Source of the DNA: Synchiropus splendidus
Taxonomy: Eukaryota; Chordata; Actinopteri; Syngnathiformes; Callionymidae
Direction of reading: 5' to 3'
NCBI RefSeq assembly: GCF_027744825.2
Contig: NW_026527089.1
Span: 1 to 64,000, forward strand
Length of the DNA stretch: 64,000 bases
A program made the position numbers and the translations under genes. The notes below the pieces were generated by a model. It did no database searches, had not been told where the DNA came from, and saw only the letters and a program-made list of their open reading frames with translations. Positions 53,014 through 63,917 of the stretch are shown here, piece by piece. Within the stretch, counting starts at the first letter, position 1. Every line of letters begins with the position of its first letter.

Positions 53014-54516
53014 GTGGGTTTCGGAACGCCAAACATAAAAGTGTTGATAACTTTGGAAAAACACTTCAGACAGTTTAGATTTGATGTGCAGCTACTAGAA
53101 AGACCCTTTCTGCTATAGTGGGAGGTTAAAATTTCATGTTCTGAAGCTTTCCTGAAAAGTTATGGCACAATGCACAAAAACGCTTTTCAGCCTGAGATAA
53201 GGTGGGTTTCGGAACGCCAAACATAAAAGTGTTGATAACTTTTGAAAAACACTTCAGACAGCTTAGATTTGATGTGCAACTACTAGAAAGACCCTTTCTG
53301 CTATAGTGGGAGGTTAAAATTTCATGTTCTGAAGCTTCCCTGAAAAGTTATGGCACAATGCACAAAAACGCTTTTCAGCCTGAGATAAGGTGGGTTTCGG
53401 AACGCCAAACATAAAAGTGTTGATAACTTTGGAAAAACACTTCAGACAGTTTAGATTTGATGTGCAACTACTAGAAAGACCCTTTCTGCTATAGTGGGAG
53501 GTTAAAATTTCATGTTCTGAAGCTTCCCTGAAAAGTTATGGCACAATGCACAAAAACGCTTTTCAGCCTGAGATAAGGTGGGTTTCGGAACGCCAAACAT
53601 AAAAGTGTTAATAACTTTGGAAAAACACTTCAGACAGTTTAGATTTGATGTGCAACTACTAGAAAGACCCTTTCTGCTATAGTGGGAGGTTAAAATTTCA
53701 TGTTCTGAAGCTTCCCTGAAAAGTTATGGCACAATGCACAAAAACGCTTTTCAGCCTGAGATAAGGTGGGTTTCGGAACGCCAAACATAAAAGTGTTGAT
53801 AACTTTCGAAAAACACTTCAGAGAGCTTAGATTTGATGTGCACCTACTAGAAAGACCCTTTCTGCTATAGTGGGAGGTTAAAATTTCATGTTCTGAAGCT
53901 TTCCTGAAAAGTTTTGGCACAATGCGTAAAAACGCTTTTCAGCCTGAGATAAGGTGGGTTTCGGAACGCCAAACATAAAAGTGTTGATAACTTTGGAAAA
54001 ACACTTCAGACAGTTTAGATTTGATGTGCAACTACTAGAAAGACCCTTTCTGCTATAGTGGGAGGTTAAAATTTCATGTTCTGAAGCTTTCCTGAAAAGT
54101 TATGGCACAATGCACAAAACGCTTTTCAGCCTGAGATAAGGTGGGTTTCGGAACGCCAAACATAAAAGTGTTGATAACTTTCGAAAAACACTTCAGAGAG
54201 CTTAGATTTGATGTGCACCTATTAGAAAGACCCTTTCTGCTATAGTGGGAGGTTAAAATTTCATGTTCTGAAGCTTCCCTGAAAAGTTATGGCACAATGC
54301 GTAAAAACGCTTTTCAGCCTGAGATAAGGTGGGTTTCGGAACGCCAAACATAAAAGTGTTGATAACTTTGGAAAAACACTTCAGACAGTTTAGATTTGAT
54401 GTGCAACTACTAGAAAGACCCTTTCTGCTATAGTGGGAGGTTAAAATTTCATGTTCTGAAGCTTTCCTGAAAAGTTATGGCACAATGCGTAAAAACGCTT
54501 TTCAGCCTGAGATAAG
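53014..54516 (+). repeat. Eight-unit higher-order word, copy 2
   Basis: a2 t1 a1 n1 c4 a2 c3 a4, with marker CACCTATTAG at 54222, 43 monomers after copy 1. It is 1503 bp because one monomer lost an A. Two right halves have changed (c4, a4), so this is the most diverged copy by class code. Confidence 0.83.
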
Positions 54517-56772
54517 GTGGGTTTCTGAACGCCAAACATAAAAGTGTTGATAACTTTGGAAAAACACTTCAGACAGTTTAGATTTGATGTGCAACTACTA
54601 GAAAGACCCTTTCTGCTATAGTGGGAGGTTAAAATTTCATGTTCTGAAGCTTCCCTGAAAAGTTATGGCACAATGCACAAAAACGCTTTTCAGCCTGAGA
54701 TAAGGTGGGTTTCGGAACGCCAAACATAAAAGTGTTGATAACTTTCGAAAAACACTTCAGAGAGCTTAGATTTGATGTGCACCTACTAGAAAGACCCTTT
54801 CTGCTATAGTGGGAGGTTAAAATTTCATGTTCTGAAGCTTCCCTGAAAAGTTATGGCACAATGCACAAAAACGCTTTTCAGCCTGAGATAAGGTGGGTTT
54901 CGGAACGCCAAACATAAAAGTGTTGATAACTTTGGAAAAACACTTCAGACAGTTTAGATTTGATGTGCAACTACTAGAAAGACCCTTTCTGCTATAGTGG
55001 GAGGTTAAAATTTCATGTTCTGAAGCTTTCCTGAAAAGTTATGGCACAATGCACAAAAACGCTTTTCAGCCTGAGATAAGGTGGGTTTCGGAACGCCAAA
55101 CATAAAAGTGTTGATAACTTTTGAAAAACACTTCAGACAGCTTAGATTTGATGTGCAACTACTAGAAAGACCCTTTCTGCTATAGTGGGAGGTTAAAATT
55201 TCATGTTCTGAAGCTTCCCTGAAAAGTTATGGCACAATGCACAAAAACGCTTTTCAGCCTGAGATAAGGTGGGTTTCGGAACGCCAAACATAAAAGTGTT
55301 GATAACTTTTGAAAAACACTTCAGACAGCTTAGATTTGATGTGCAACTACTAGAAAGACCCTTTCTGCTATAGTGGGAGGTTAAAATTTCATGTTCTGAA
55401 GCTTCCCTGAAAAGTTATGGCACAATGCACAAAAACGCTTTTCAGCCTGAGATAAGGTGGGTTTCGGAACGCCAAACATAAAAGTGTTAATAACTTTGGA
55501 AAAACACTTCAGACAGTTTAGATTTGATGTGCAACTACTAGAAAGACCCTTTCTGCTATAGTGGGAGGTTAAAATTTCATGTTCTGAAGCTTCCCTGAAA
55601 AGTTATGGCACAATGCGTAAAAACGCTTTTCAGCCTGAGATAAGGTGGGTTTCGGAACGCCAAACATAAAAGTGTTGATAACTTTGGAAAAACACTTCAG
55701 ACAGTTTAGATTTGATGTGCAACTACTAGAAAGACCCTTTCTGCTATAGTGGGAGGTTAAAATTTCATGTTCTGAAGCTTCCCTGAAAAGTTATGGCACA
55801 ATGCACAAAAACGCTTTTCAGCCTGAGATAAGGTGGGTTTCGGAACGCCAAACATAAAAGTGTTAATAACTTTCGAAAAACACTTCAGACAGTTTAGATT
55901 TGATGTGCAACTACTAGAAAGACCCTTTCTGCTATAGTGGGAGGTTAAAATTTCATGTTCTGAAGCTTTCCTGAAAAGTTATGGCACAATGCACAAAAAC
56001 GCTTTTCAGCCTGAGATAAGGTGGGTTTCGGAACGCCAAACATAAAAGTGTTGATAACTTTCGAAAAACACTTCAGAGAGCTTAGATTTGATGTGCACCT
56101 ACTAGAAAGACCCTTTCTGCTATAGTGGGAGGTTAAAATTTCATGTTCTGAAGCTTCCCTGAAAAGTTATGGCACAATGCACAAAAACGCTTTTCAGCCT
56201 GAGATAAGGTGGGTTTCGGAACGCCAAACATAAAAGTGTTGATAACTTTGGAAAAACACTTCAGACAGTTTAGATTTGATGTGCAACTACTAGAAAGACC
56301 CTTTCTGCTATAGTGGGAGGTTAAAATTTCATGTTCTGAAGCTTCCCTGAAAAGTTATGGCACAATGCACAAAAACGCTTTTCAGCCTGAGATAAGGTGG
56401 GTTTCGGAACGCCAAACATAAAAGTGTTAATAACTTTGGAAAAACACTTCAGACAGTTTAGATTTGATGTGCAACTACTAGAAAGACCCTTTCTGCTATA
56501 GTGGGAGGTTAAAATTTCATGTTCTGAAGCTTTCCTGAAAAGTTATGGCACAATGCACAAAAACGCTTTTCAGCCTGAGATAAGGTGGGTTTCGGAACGC
56601 CAAACATAAAAGTGTTGATAACTTTCGAAAAACACTTCAGAGAGCTTAGATTTGATGTGCACCTACTAGAAAGACCCTTTCTGCTATAGTGGGAGGTTAA
56701 AATTTCATGTTCTGAAGCTTCCCTGAAAAGTTATGGCACAATGCGTAAAAACGCTTTTCAGCCTGAGATAAG

Positions 56773-57900
56773 GTGGGTTTCGGAACGCCAAACATAAAAG
56801 TGTTGATAACTTTTGAAAAACACTTCAGACAGCTTAGATTTGATGTGCAACTACTAGAAAGACCCTTTCTGCTATAGTGGGAGGTTAAAATTTCATGTTC
56901 TGAAGCTTCCCTGAAAAGTTATGGCACAATGCACAAAAACGCTTTTCAGCCTGAGATAAGGTGGGTTTCGGAACGCCAAACATAAAAGTGTTGATAACTT
57001 TGGAAAAACACTTCAGACAGTTTAGATTTGATGTGCACCTACTAGAAAGACCCTTTCTGCTATAGTGGGAGGTTAAAATTTCATGTTCTGAAGCTTCCCT
57101 GAAAAGTTATGGCACAATGCACAAAAACGCTTTTCAGCCTGAGATAAGGTGGGTTTCGGAACGCCAAACATAAAAGTGTTAATAACTTTGGAAAAACACT
57201 TCAGACAGTTTAGATTTGATGTGCAACTACTAGAAAGACCCTTTCTGCTATAGTGGGAGGTTAAAATTTCATGTTCTGAAGCTTCCCTGAAAAGTTATGG
57301 CACAATGCGTAAAAACGCTTTTCAGCCTGAGATAAGGTGGATTTCGGAACGCCAAACATAAAAGTGTTGATAACTTTGGAAAAACACTTCAGACAGTTTA
57401 GATTTGATGTGCAACTACTAGAAAGACCCTTTCTGCTATAGTGGGAGGTTAAAATTTCATGTTCTGAAGCTTCCCTGAAAAGTTATGGCACAATGCACAA
57501 AAACGCTTTTCAGCCTGAGATAAGGTGGGTTTCGGAACGCCAAACATAAAAGTGTTAATAACTTTGGAAAAACACTTCAGACAGTTTAGATTTGATGTGC
57601 AACTACTAGAAAGACCCTTTCTGCTATAGTGGGAGGTTAAAATTTCATGTTCTGAAGCTTTCCTGAAAAGTTATGGCACAATGCACAAAAACGCTTTTCA
57701 GCCTGAGATAAGGTGGGTTTCGGAACGCCAAACATAAAAGTGTTGATAACTTTCGAAAAACACTTCAGAGAGCTTAGATTTGATGTGCACCTACTAGAAA
57801 GACCCTTTCTGCTATAGTGGGAGGTTAAAATTTCATGTTCTGAAGCTTCCCTGAAAAGTTATGGCACAATGCGTAAAAACGCTTTTCAGCCTGAGATAAG
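56773..57900 (+). repeat. Six-unit higher-order word, copy 4 (one mosaic unit)
   Basis: t1 x1 n3 a1 n2 c3. The second unit is an a-type monomer with C78 (near 57038). The a1 unit begins GTGGATTTCGG in place of GTGGGTTTCGG (near 57341). It abuts the first eight-unit word copy of the right-end cluster. Confidence 0.77.
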
Positions 57901-59404
57901 GTGGGTTTCGGAACGCCAAACATAAAAGTGTTGATAACTTTGGAAAAACACTTCAGACAGTTTAGATTTGATGTGCAACTACTAGAAAGACCCTTTCTGC
58001 TATAGTGGGAGGTTAAAATTTCATGTTCTGAAGCTTTCCTGAAAAGTTATGGCACAATGCACAAAAACGCTTTTCAGCCTGAGATAAGGTGGGTTTCGGA
58101 ACGCCAAACATAAAAGTGTTGATAACTTTTGAAAAACACTTCAGACAGCTTAGATTTGATGTGCAACTACTAGAAAGACCCTTTCTGCTATAGTGGGAGG
58201 TTAAAATTTCATGTTCTGAAGCTTCCCTGAAAAGTTATGGCACAATGCACAAAAACGCTTTTCAGCCTGAGATAAGGTGGGTTTCGGAACGCCAAACATA
58301 AAAGTGTTGATAACTTTGGAAAAACACTTCAGACAGTTTAGATTTGATGTGCAACTACTAGAAAGACCCTTTCTGCTATAGTGGGAGGTTAAAATTTCAT
58401 GTTCTGAAGCTTCCCTGAAAAGTTATGGCACAATGCACAAAAACGCTTTTCAGCCTGAGATAAGGTGGGTTTCGGAACGCCAAACATAAAAGTGTTAATA
58501 ACTTTGGAAAAACACTTCAGACAGTTTAGATTTGATGTGCAACTACTAGAAAGACCCTTTCTGCTATAGTGGGAGGTTAAAATTTCATGTTCTGAAGCTT
58601 CCCTGAAAAGTTATGGCACAATGCACAAAAACGCTTTTCAGCCTGAGATAAGGTGGGTTTCGGAACGCCAAACATAAAAGTGTTGATAACTTTCGAAAAA
58701 CACTTCAGAGAGCTTAGATTTGATGTGCACCTACTAGAAAGACCCTTTCTGCTATAGTGGGAGGTTAAAATTTCATGTTCTGAAGCTTCCCTGAAAAGTT
58801 ATGGCACAATGCGTAAAAACGCTTTTCAGCCTGAGATAAGGTGGGTTTCGGAACGCCAAACATAAAAGTGTTGATAACTTTGGAAAAACACTTCAGACAG
58901 TTTAGATTTGATGTGCAACTACTAGAAAGACCCTTTCTGCTATAGTGGGAGGTTAAAATTTCATGTTCTGAAGCTTTCCTGAAAAGTTATGGCACAATGC
59001 ACAAAAACGCTTTTCAGCCTGAGATAAGGTGGGTTTCGGAACGCCAAACATAAAAGTGTTGATAACTTTCGAAAAACACTTCAGAGAGCTTAGATTTGAT
59101 GTGCACCTATTAGAAAGACCCTTTCTGCTATAGTGGGAGGTTAAAATTTCATGTTCTGAAGCTTCCCTGAAAAGTTATGGCACAATGCGTAAAAACGCTT
59201 TTCAGCCTGAGATAAGGTGGGTTTCGGAACGCCAAACATAAAAGTGTTGATAACTTTGGAAAAACACTTCAGACAGTTTAGATTTGATGTGCAACTACTA
59301 GAAAGACCCTTTCTGCTATAGTGGGAGGTTAAAATTTCATGTTCTGAAGCTTTCCTGAAAAGTTATGGCACAATGCACAAAAACGCTTTTCAGCCTGAGA
59401 TAAG
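57901..59404 (+). repeat. Eight-unit higher-order word, copy 3
   Basis: a2 t1 a1 n1 c3 a2 c3 a2 with marker CACCTATTAG at 59110, 26 monomers after copy 2. It is identical in class order to copies 1 and 4. Confidence 0.85.
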
Positions 59405-59968
59405 GTGGGTTTCGGAACGCCAAACATAAAAGTGTTGATAACTTTGGAAAAACACTTCAGACAGTTTAGATTTGATGTGCAACTACTAGAAAGACCCTTT
59501 CTGCTATAGTGGGAGGTTAAAATTTCATGTTCTGAAGCTTCCCTGAAAAGTTATGGCACAATGCACAAAAACGCTTTTCAGCCTGAGATAAGGTGGGTTT
59601 CGGAACGCCAAACATAAAAGTGTTAATAACTTTGGAAAAACACTTCAGACAGTTTAGATTTGATGTGCAACTACTAGAAAGACCCTTTCTGCTATAGTGG
59701 GAGGTTAAAATTTCATGTTCTGAAGCTTTCCTGAAAAGTTATGGCACAATGCACAAAAACGCTTTTCAGCCTGAGATAAGGTGGGTTTCGGAACGCCAAA
59801 CATAAAAGTGTTGATAACTTTCGAAAAACACTTCAGAGAGCTTAGATTTGATGTGCACCTACTAGAAAGACCCTTTCTGCTATAGTGGGAGGTTAAAATT
59901 TCATGTTCTGAAGCTTCCCTGAAAAGTTATGGCACAATGCGTAAAAACGCTTTTCAGCCTGAGATAAG
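57901..59968 (+). repeat. 11-monomer block, copy 1 (monomers 309-319)
   Basis: Class order: a2 t1 a1 n1 c3 a2 c3 a2 a1 n2 c3. The following block begins with the same eight units, and the CACCTATTAG marker at 59110 recurs 2068 bp (11 x 188) later at 61178. This is a recent tandem duplication of an 11-unit block whose second copy then diverges after unit 8. Confidence 0.88.
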
Positions 59969-61473
59969 GTGGGTTTCGGAACGCCAAACATAAAAGTGTT
60001 GATAACTTTGGAAAAACACTTCAGACAGTTTAGATTTGATGTGCAACTACTAGAAAGACCCTTTCTGCTATAGTGGGAGGTTAAAATTTCATGTTCTGAA
60101 GCTTTCCTGAAAAGTTATGGCACAATGCACAAAAACGCTTTTCAGCCTGAGATAAGGTGGGTTTCGGAACGCCAAACATAAAAGTGTTGATAACTTTTGA
60201 AAAACACTTCAGACAGCTTAGATTTGATGTGCAACTACTAGAAAGACCCTTTCTGCTATAGTGGGAGGTTAAAATTTCATGTTCTGAAGCTTCCCTGAAA
60301 AGTTATGGCACAATGCACAAAAACGCTTTTCAGCCTGAGATAAGGTGGGTTTCGGAACGCCAAACATAAAAGTGTTGATAACTTTGGAAAAACACTTAAG
60401 ACAGTTTAGATTTGATGTGCAACTACTAGAAAGACCCTTTCTGCTATAGTGGGAGGTTAAAATTTCATGTTCTGAAGCTTCCCTGAAAAGTTATGGCACA
60501 ATGCACAAAAACGCTTTTCAGCCTGAGATAAGGTGGGTTTCGGAACGCCAAACATAAAAGTGTTAATAACTTTGGAAAAACACTTCAGACAGTTTAGATT
60601 TGATGTGCAACTACTAGAAAGACCCTTTCTGCTATAGTGGGAGGTTAAAATTTCATGTTCTGAAGCTTCCCTGAAAAGTTATGGCACAATGCACAAAAAC
60701 GCTTTTCAGCCTGAGATAAGGTGGGTTTCGGAACGCCAAACATAAAAGTGTTGATAACTTTCGAAAAACACTTCAGAGAGCTTAGATTTGATGTGCACCT
60801 ACTAGAAAGACCCTTTCTGCTATAGTGGGAGGTTAAAATTTCATGTTCTGAAGCTTCCCTGAAAAGTTATGGCACAATGCGTAAAAACGCTTTTCAGCCT
60901 GAGATAAGGTGGGTTTCGGAACGCCAAACATAAAAGTGTTGATAACTTTGGAAAAACACTTCAGACAGTTTAGATTTGATGTGCAACTACTAGAAAGACC
61001 CTTTCTGCTATAGTGGGAGGTTAAAATTTCATGTTCTGAAGCTTTCCTGAAAAGTTATGGCACAATGCACAAAAACGCTTTTCAGCCTGAGATAAGGTGG
61101 GTTTCGGAACGCCAAACATAAAAGTGTTGATAACTTTCGAAAAACACTTCAGAGAGCTTAGATTTGATGTGCACCTATTAGAAAGACCCTTTCTGCTATA
61201 GTGGGAGGTTAAAATTTCATGTTCTGAAGCTTCCCTGAAAAGTTATGGCACAATGCGTAAAAAACGCCTTTCAGCCTGAGATAAGGTGGGTTTCGGAACG
61301 CCAAACATAAAAGTGTTGATAACTTTGGAAAAACACTTCAGACAGTTTAGATTTGATGTGCAACTACTAGAAAGACCCTTTCTGCTATAGTGGGAGGTTA
61401 AAATTTCATGTTCTGAAGCTTTCCTGAAAAGTTATGGCACAATGCACAAAAACGCTTTTCAGCCTGAGATAAG
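59969..61473 (+). repeat. Eight-unit higher-order word, copy 4
   Basis: a2 t1 a1 n1 c3 a2 c3 a2 with marker CACCTATTAG at 61178, 11 monomers after copy 3. It is 1505 bp because of the one-base insertion in monomer 326. Confidence 0.85.
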
Positions 61474-63917
61474 GTGGGTTTCGGAACGCCAAACATAAAA
61501 GTGTTGATAACTTTTGAAAAACACTTCAGACAGCTTAGATTTGATGTGCAACTACTAGAAAGACCCTTTCTGCTATAGTGGGAGGTTAAAATTTCATGTT
61601 CTGAAGCTTCCCTGAAAAGTTATGGCACAATGCACAAAAACGCTTTTCAGCCTGAGATAAGGTGGGTTTCGGAACGCCAAACATAAAAGTGTTGATAACT
61701 TTTGAAAAACACTTCAGACAGCTTAGATTTGATGTGCAACTACTAGAAAGACCCTTTCTGCTATAGTGGGAGGTTAAAATTTCATGTTCTGAAGCTTCCC
61801 TGAAAAGTTATGGCACAATGCACAAAAACGCTTTTCAGCCTGAGATAAGGTGGGTTTCGGAACGCCAAACATAAAAGTGTTAATAACTTTGGAAAAACAC
61901 TTCAGACAGTTTAGATTTGATGTGCAACTACTAGAAAGACCCTTTCTGCTATAGTGGGAGGTTAAAATTTCATGTTCTGAAGCCTTCCTGAAAAGTTATG
62001 GCACAATGCACAAAAACGCTTTTCAGCCTGAGATAAGGTGGGTTTCGGAACGCCAAACATAAAAGTGTTGTTAACTTTCGAAAAACACTTCAGAGAGCTT
62101 AGATTTGATGTGCACCTACTAGAAAGACCCTTTCTGCTATAGTGGGAGGTTAAAATTTCATGTTCTGAAGCTTCCCTGAAAAGTTATGGCACAATGCGTA
62201 AAAACGCTTTTCAGCCTGAGATAAGGTGGGTTTCGGAAAGCCAAACATAAAAGTGTTGATAACTTTGGAAAAACACTTCAGACAGTTTAGATTTGATGTG
62301 CAACTACTAGAAAGACCCTTTCTGCTATAGTGGGAGGTTAAAATTTCATGTTCTGAAGCTTCCCTGAAAAGTTATGGCACAATGCACAAAAACGCTTTTC
62401 AGCCTGAGATAAGGTGGGTTTCGGAACGCCAAACATAAAAGTGTTGATAACTTTCGAAAAACACTTCAGAGAGCTTAGATTTGATGTGCACCTACTAGAA
62501 AGACCCTTTCTGCTATAGTGGGAGGTTAAAATTTCATGTTCTGAAGCTTCCCTGAAAAGTTATGGCACAATGCGTAAAAACGCTTTTCAGCCTGAGATAA
62601 GGTGGGTTTCGGAACGCCAAACATAAAAGTGTTGATAACTTTGGAAAAACACTTCAGACAGTTTAGATTTGATGTGCAACTACTAGAAAGACCCTTTCTG
62701 CTATAGTGGGAGGTTAAAATTTCATGTTCTGAAGCTTTCCTGAAAAGTTATGGCACAATGCACAAAAACGCTTTTCAGCCTGAGATAAGGTGGGTTTCGG
62801 AACGCCAAACATAAAAGTGTTGATAACTTTTGAAAAACATTTCAGACAGCTTAGATTTGATGTGCAACTACTAGAAACACCCTTTCTGCTATAGTGGGAG
62901 GTTAAAATTTCATGTTCTGAAGCTTCCCTGAAAAGTTATGGCACAATGCACAAAAACGCTTTTCAGCCTGAGATAAGGTGGGTTTCGGAACGCCAAACAT
63001 AAAAGTGTTGATAACTTTGGAAAAACACTTCAGACAGCTTAGATTTGATGTGCACCTACTAGAAAGACCCTTTCTGCTATAGTGGGAGGTTAAAATTTCA
63101 TGTTCTGAAGCTTCCCTGAAAAGTTATGTCACAATGCGTAAAAACGCTTTTCAGCCTGAGATAAGGTGGGTTTCGGAACGCCAAACATAAAAGTGTTGAT
63201 AACTTTGGAAAAACACTTCAGACAGTTTAGATTTGATGTGCAACTACTAGAAAGACCCTTTCTGCTATAGTGGGAGGTTAAAATTTCATGTTCTGAAGCT
63301 TCCCTGAAAAGTTATGGCACAATGCACAAAAACGCTTTTCAGCCTGAGATAAGGTGGGTTTCGGAACGCCAAACATAAAAGTGTTAATAACTTTGGAAAA
63401 ACACTTCAGACAGTTTAGATTTGATGTGCAACTACTAGAAAGACCCTTTCTGCTATAGTGGGAGGTTAAAATTTCATGTTCTGACGCTTTCCTGAAAAGT
63501 TATGGCACAATGCACAAAAACGCTTTTCAGCCTGAGATAAGGTGGGTTTCGGAACGCCAAACATAAAAGTGTTGATAACTTTTGAAAAACACTTCAGACA
63601 GCTTAGATTTGATGTGCAACTACTAGAAAGACCCTTTCTGCTATAGTGGGAGGTTAAAATTTCATGTTCTGAAGCTTCCCTGAAAAGTTATGGCACAATG
63701 CACAAAAACGCTTTTCAGCCTGAGATAAGGTGGGTTTCGGAACGCCAAACATAAAAGTGTTGATAACTTTGGAAAAACACTTCAGACAGTTTAGATTTGA
63801 TGTGCAACTACTAGAATGACCCTTTCTGCTATAGTGGGAGGTTAAAATTTCATGTTCTGAAGCTTCCCTGAAAAGTTATGGCACAATGCACAAAAACGCT
63901 TTTCAGCCTGAGATAAG
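59969..63917 (+). repeat. Long duplicated tract, copy B, plus edge units (monomers 320-340)
   Basis: Class order: a2 t1 a1 n1 c3 a2 c3 a2 t1 t1 n2 c3 a1 c3 a2 t1 x3 a1 n2 t1 a1. Markers CACCTATTAG (61178), GCCTTCC (61984), TTATGTC (63129) and GACGCTTTCC (63485) repeat those of 44930-49253. Monomer 326 is 189 bp (A6 at 61259-61264) with an adjacent T-to-C at 61268. Monomer 335 has CATTTC near 62840 and GAAACACC near 62878 as private changes. Confidence 0.9.

Larger units (their letters stand above)
53014..57900 (+). repeat. Array segment, monomers 283-308
   Basis: Class order: a2 t1 a1 n1 c4 a2 c3 a4 a1 c1 a2 t1 t1 n3 a1 x2 c1 a1 n2 c3 t1 x1 n3 a1 n2 c3. It starts with an eight-unit word (53014-54516) marked by CACCTATTAG (54222). 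It holds the only two T137+GT (type 4) right halves I found, in monomers 287 and 290. Monomer 288 is 187 bp (A4 at 54116-54119). Monomer 287 has GTTTTGG in place of GTTATGG, which removes a reverse-strand stop and opens a spurious frame. Confidence 0.87.
1..63917 (+). repeat. 188 bp satellite array, 340 complete tandem monomers
   Basis: The same unit, starting GTGGGTTTCGG and ending GAGATAAG, recurs head to tail through the window. Unit starts fall at 188 x (m-1), shifted by only a few bases: 1, 189, 376, 564 ... 17483, 43614, 54141, 61286, 63730. Only five monomers depart from 188 bp. The consensus is about 39% GC (I counted 72-73 G+C per 188). Copies differ by few substitutions, mostly at seven recurrent sites, so the array is strongly homogenised. 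No spacer, transposon or inverted copy interrupts it. Satellites of this unit size and homogeneity are typical of eukaryotic centromeric or heterochromatic DNA. The centromere role is inferred and not shown by the sequence. Every reading frame of the consensus contains stops, and 188 is not a multiple of 3. Confidence 0.98.

Noticed and set aside
53690..53920. Minus-strand open frame of 76 codons
   Set aside because: GTTATGG is GTTTTGG in monomer 287, which removes a reverse-strand TAA. It is a chance product of satellite variation.
1..63917. A single regular higher-order repeat period for the whole window
   Set aside because: Marker distances of 7, 11, 12, 13, 14, 15, 26, 30, 43, 46, 69, 76, 79 and 80 monomers do not share one period. 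The structure is nested and irregular.
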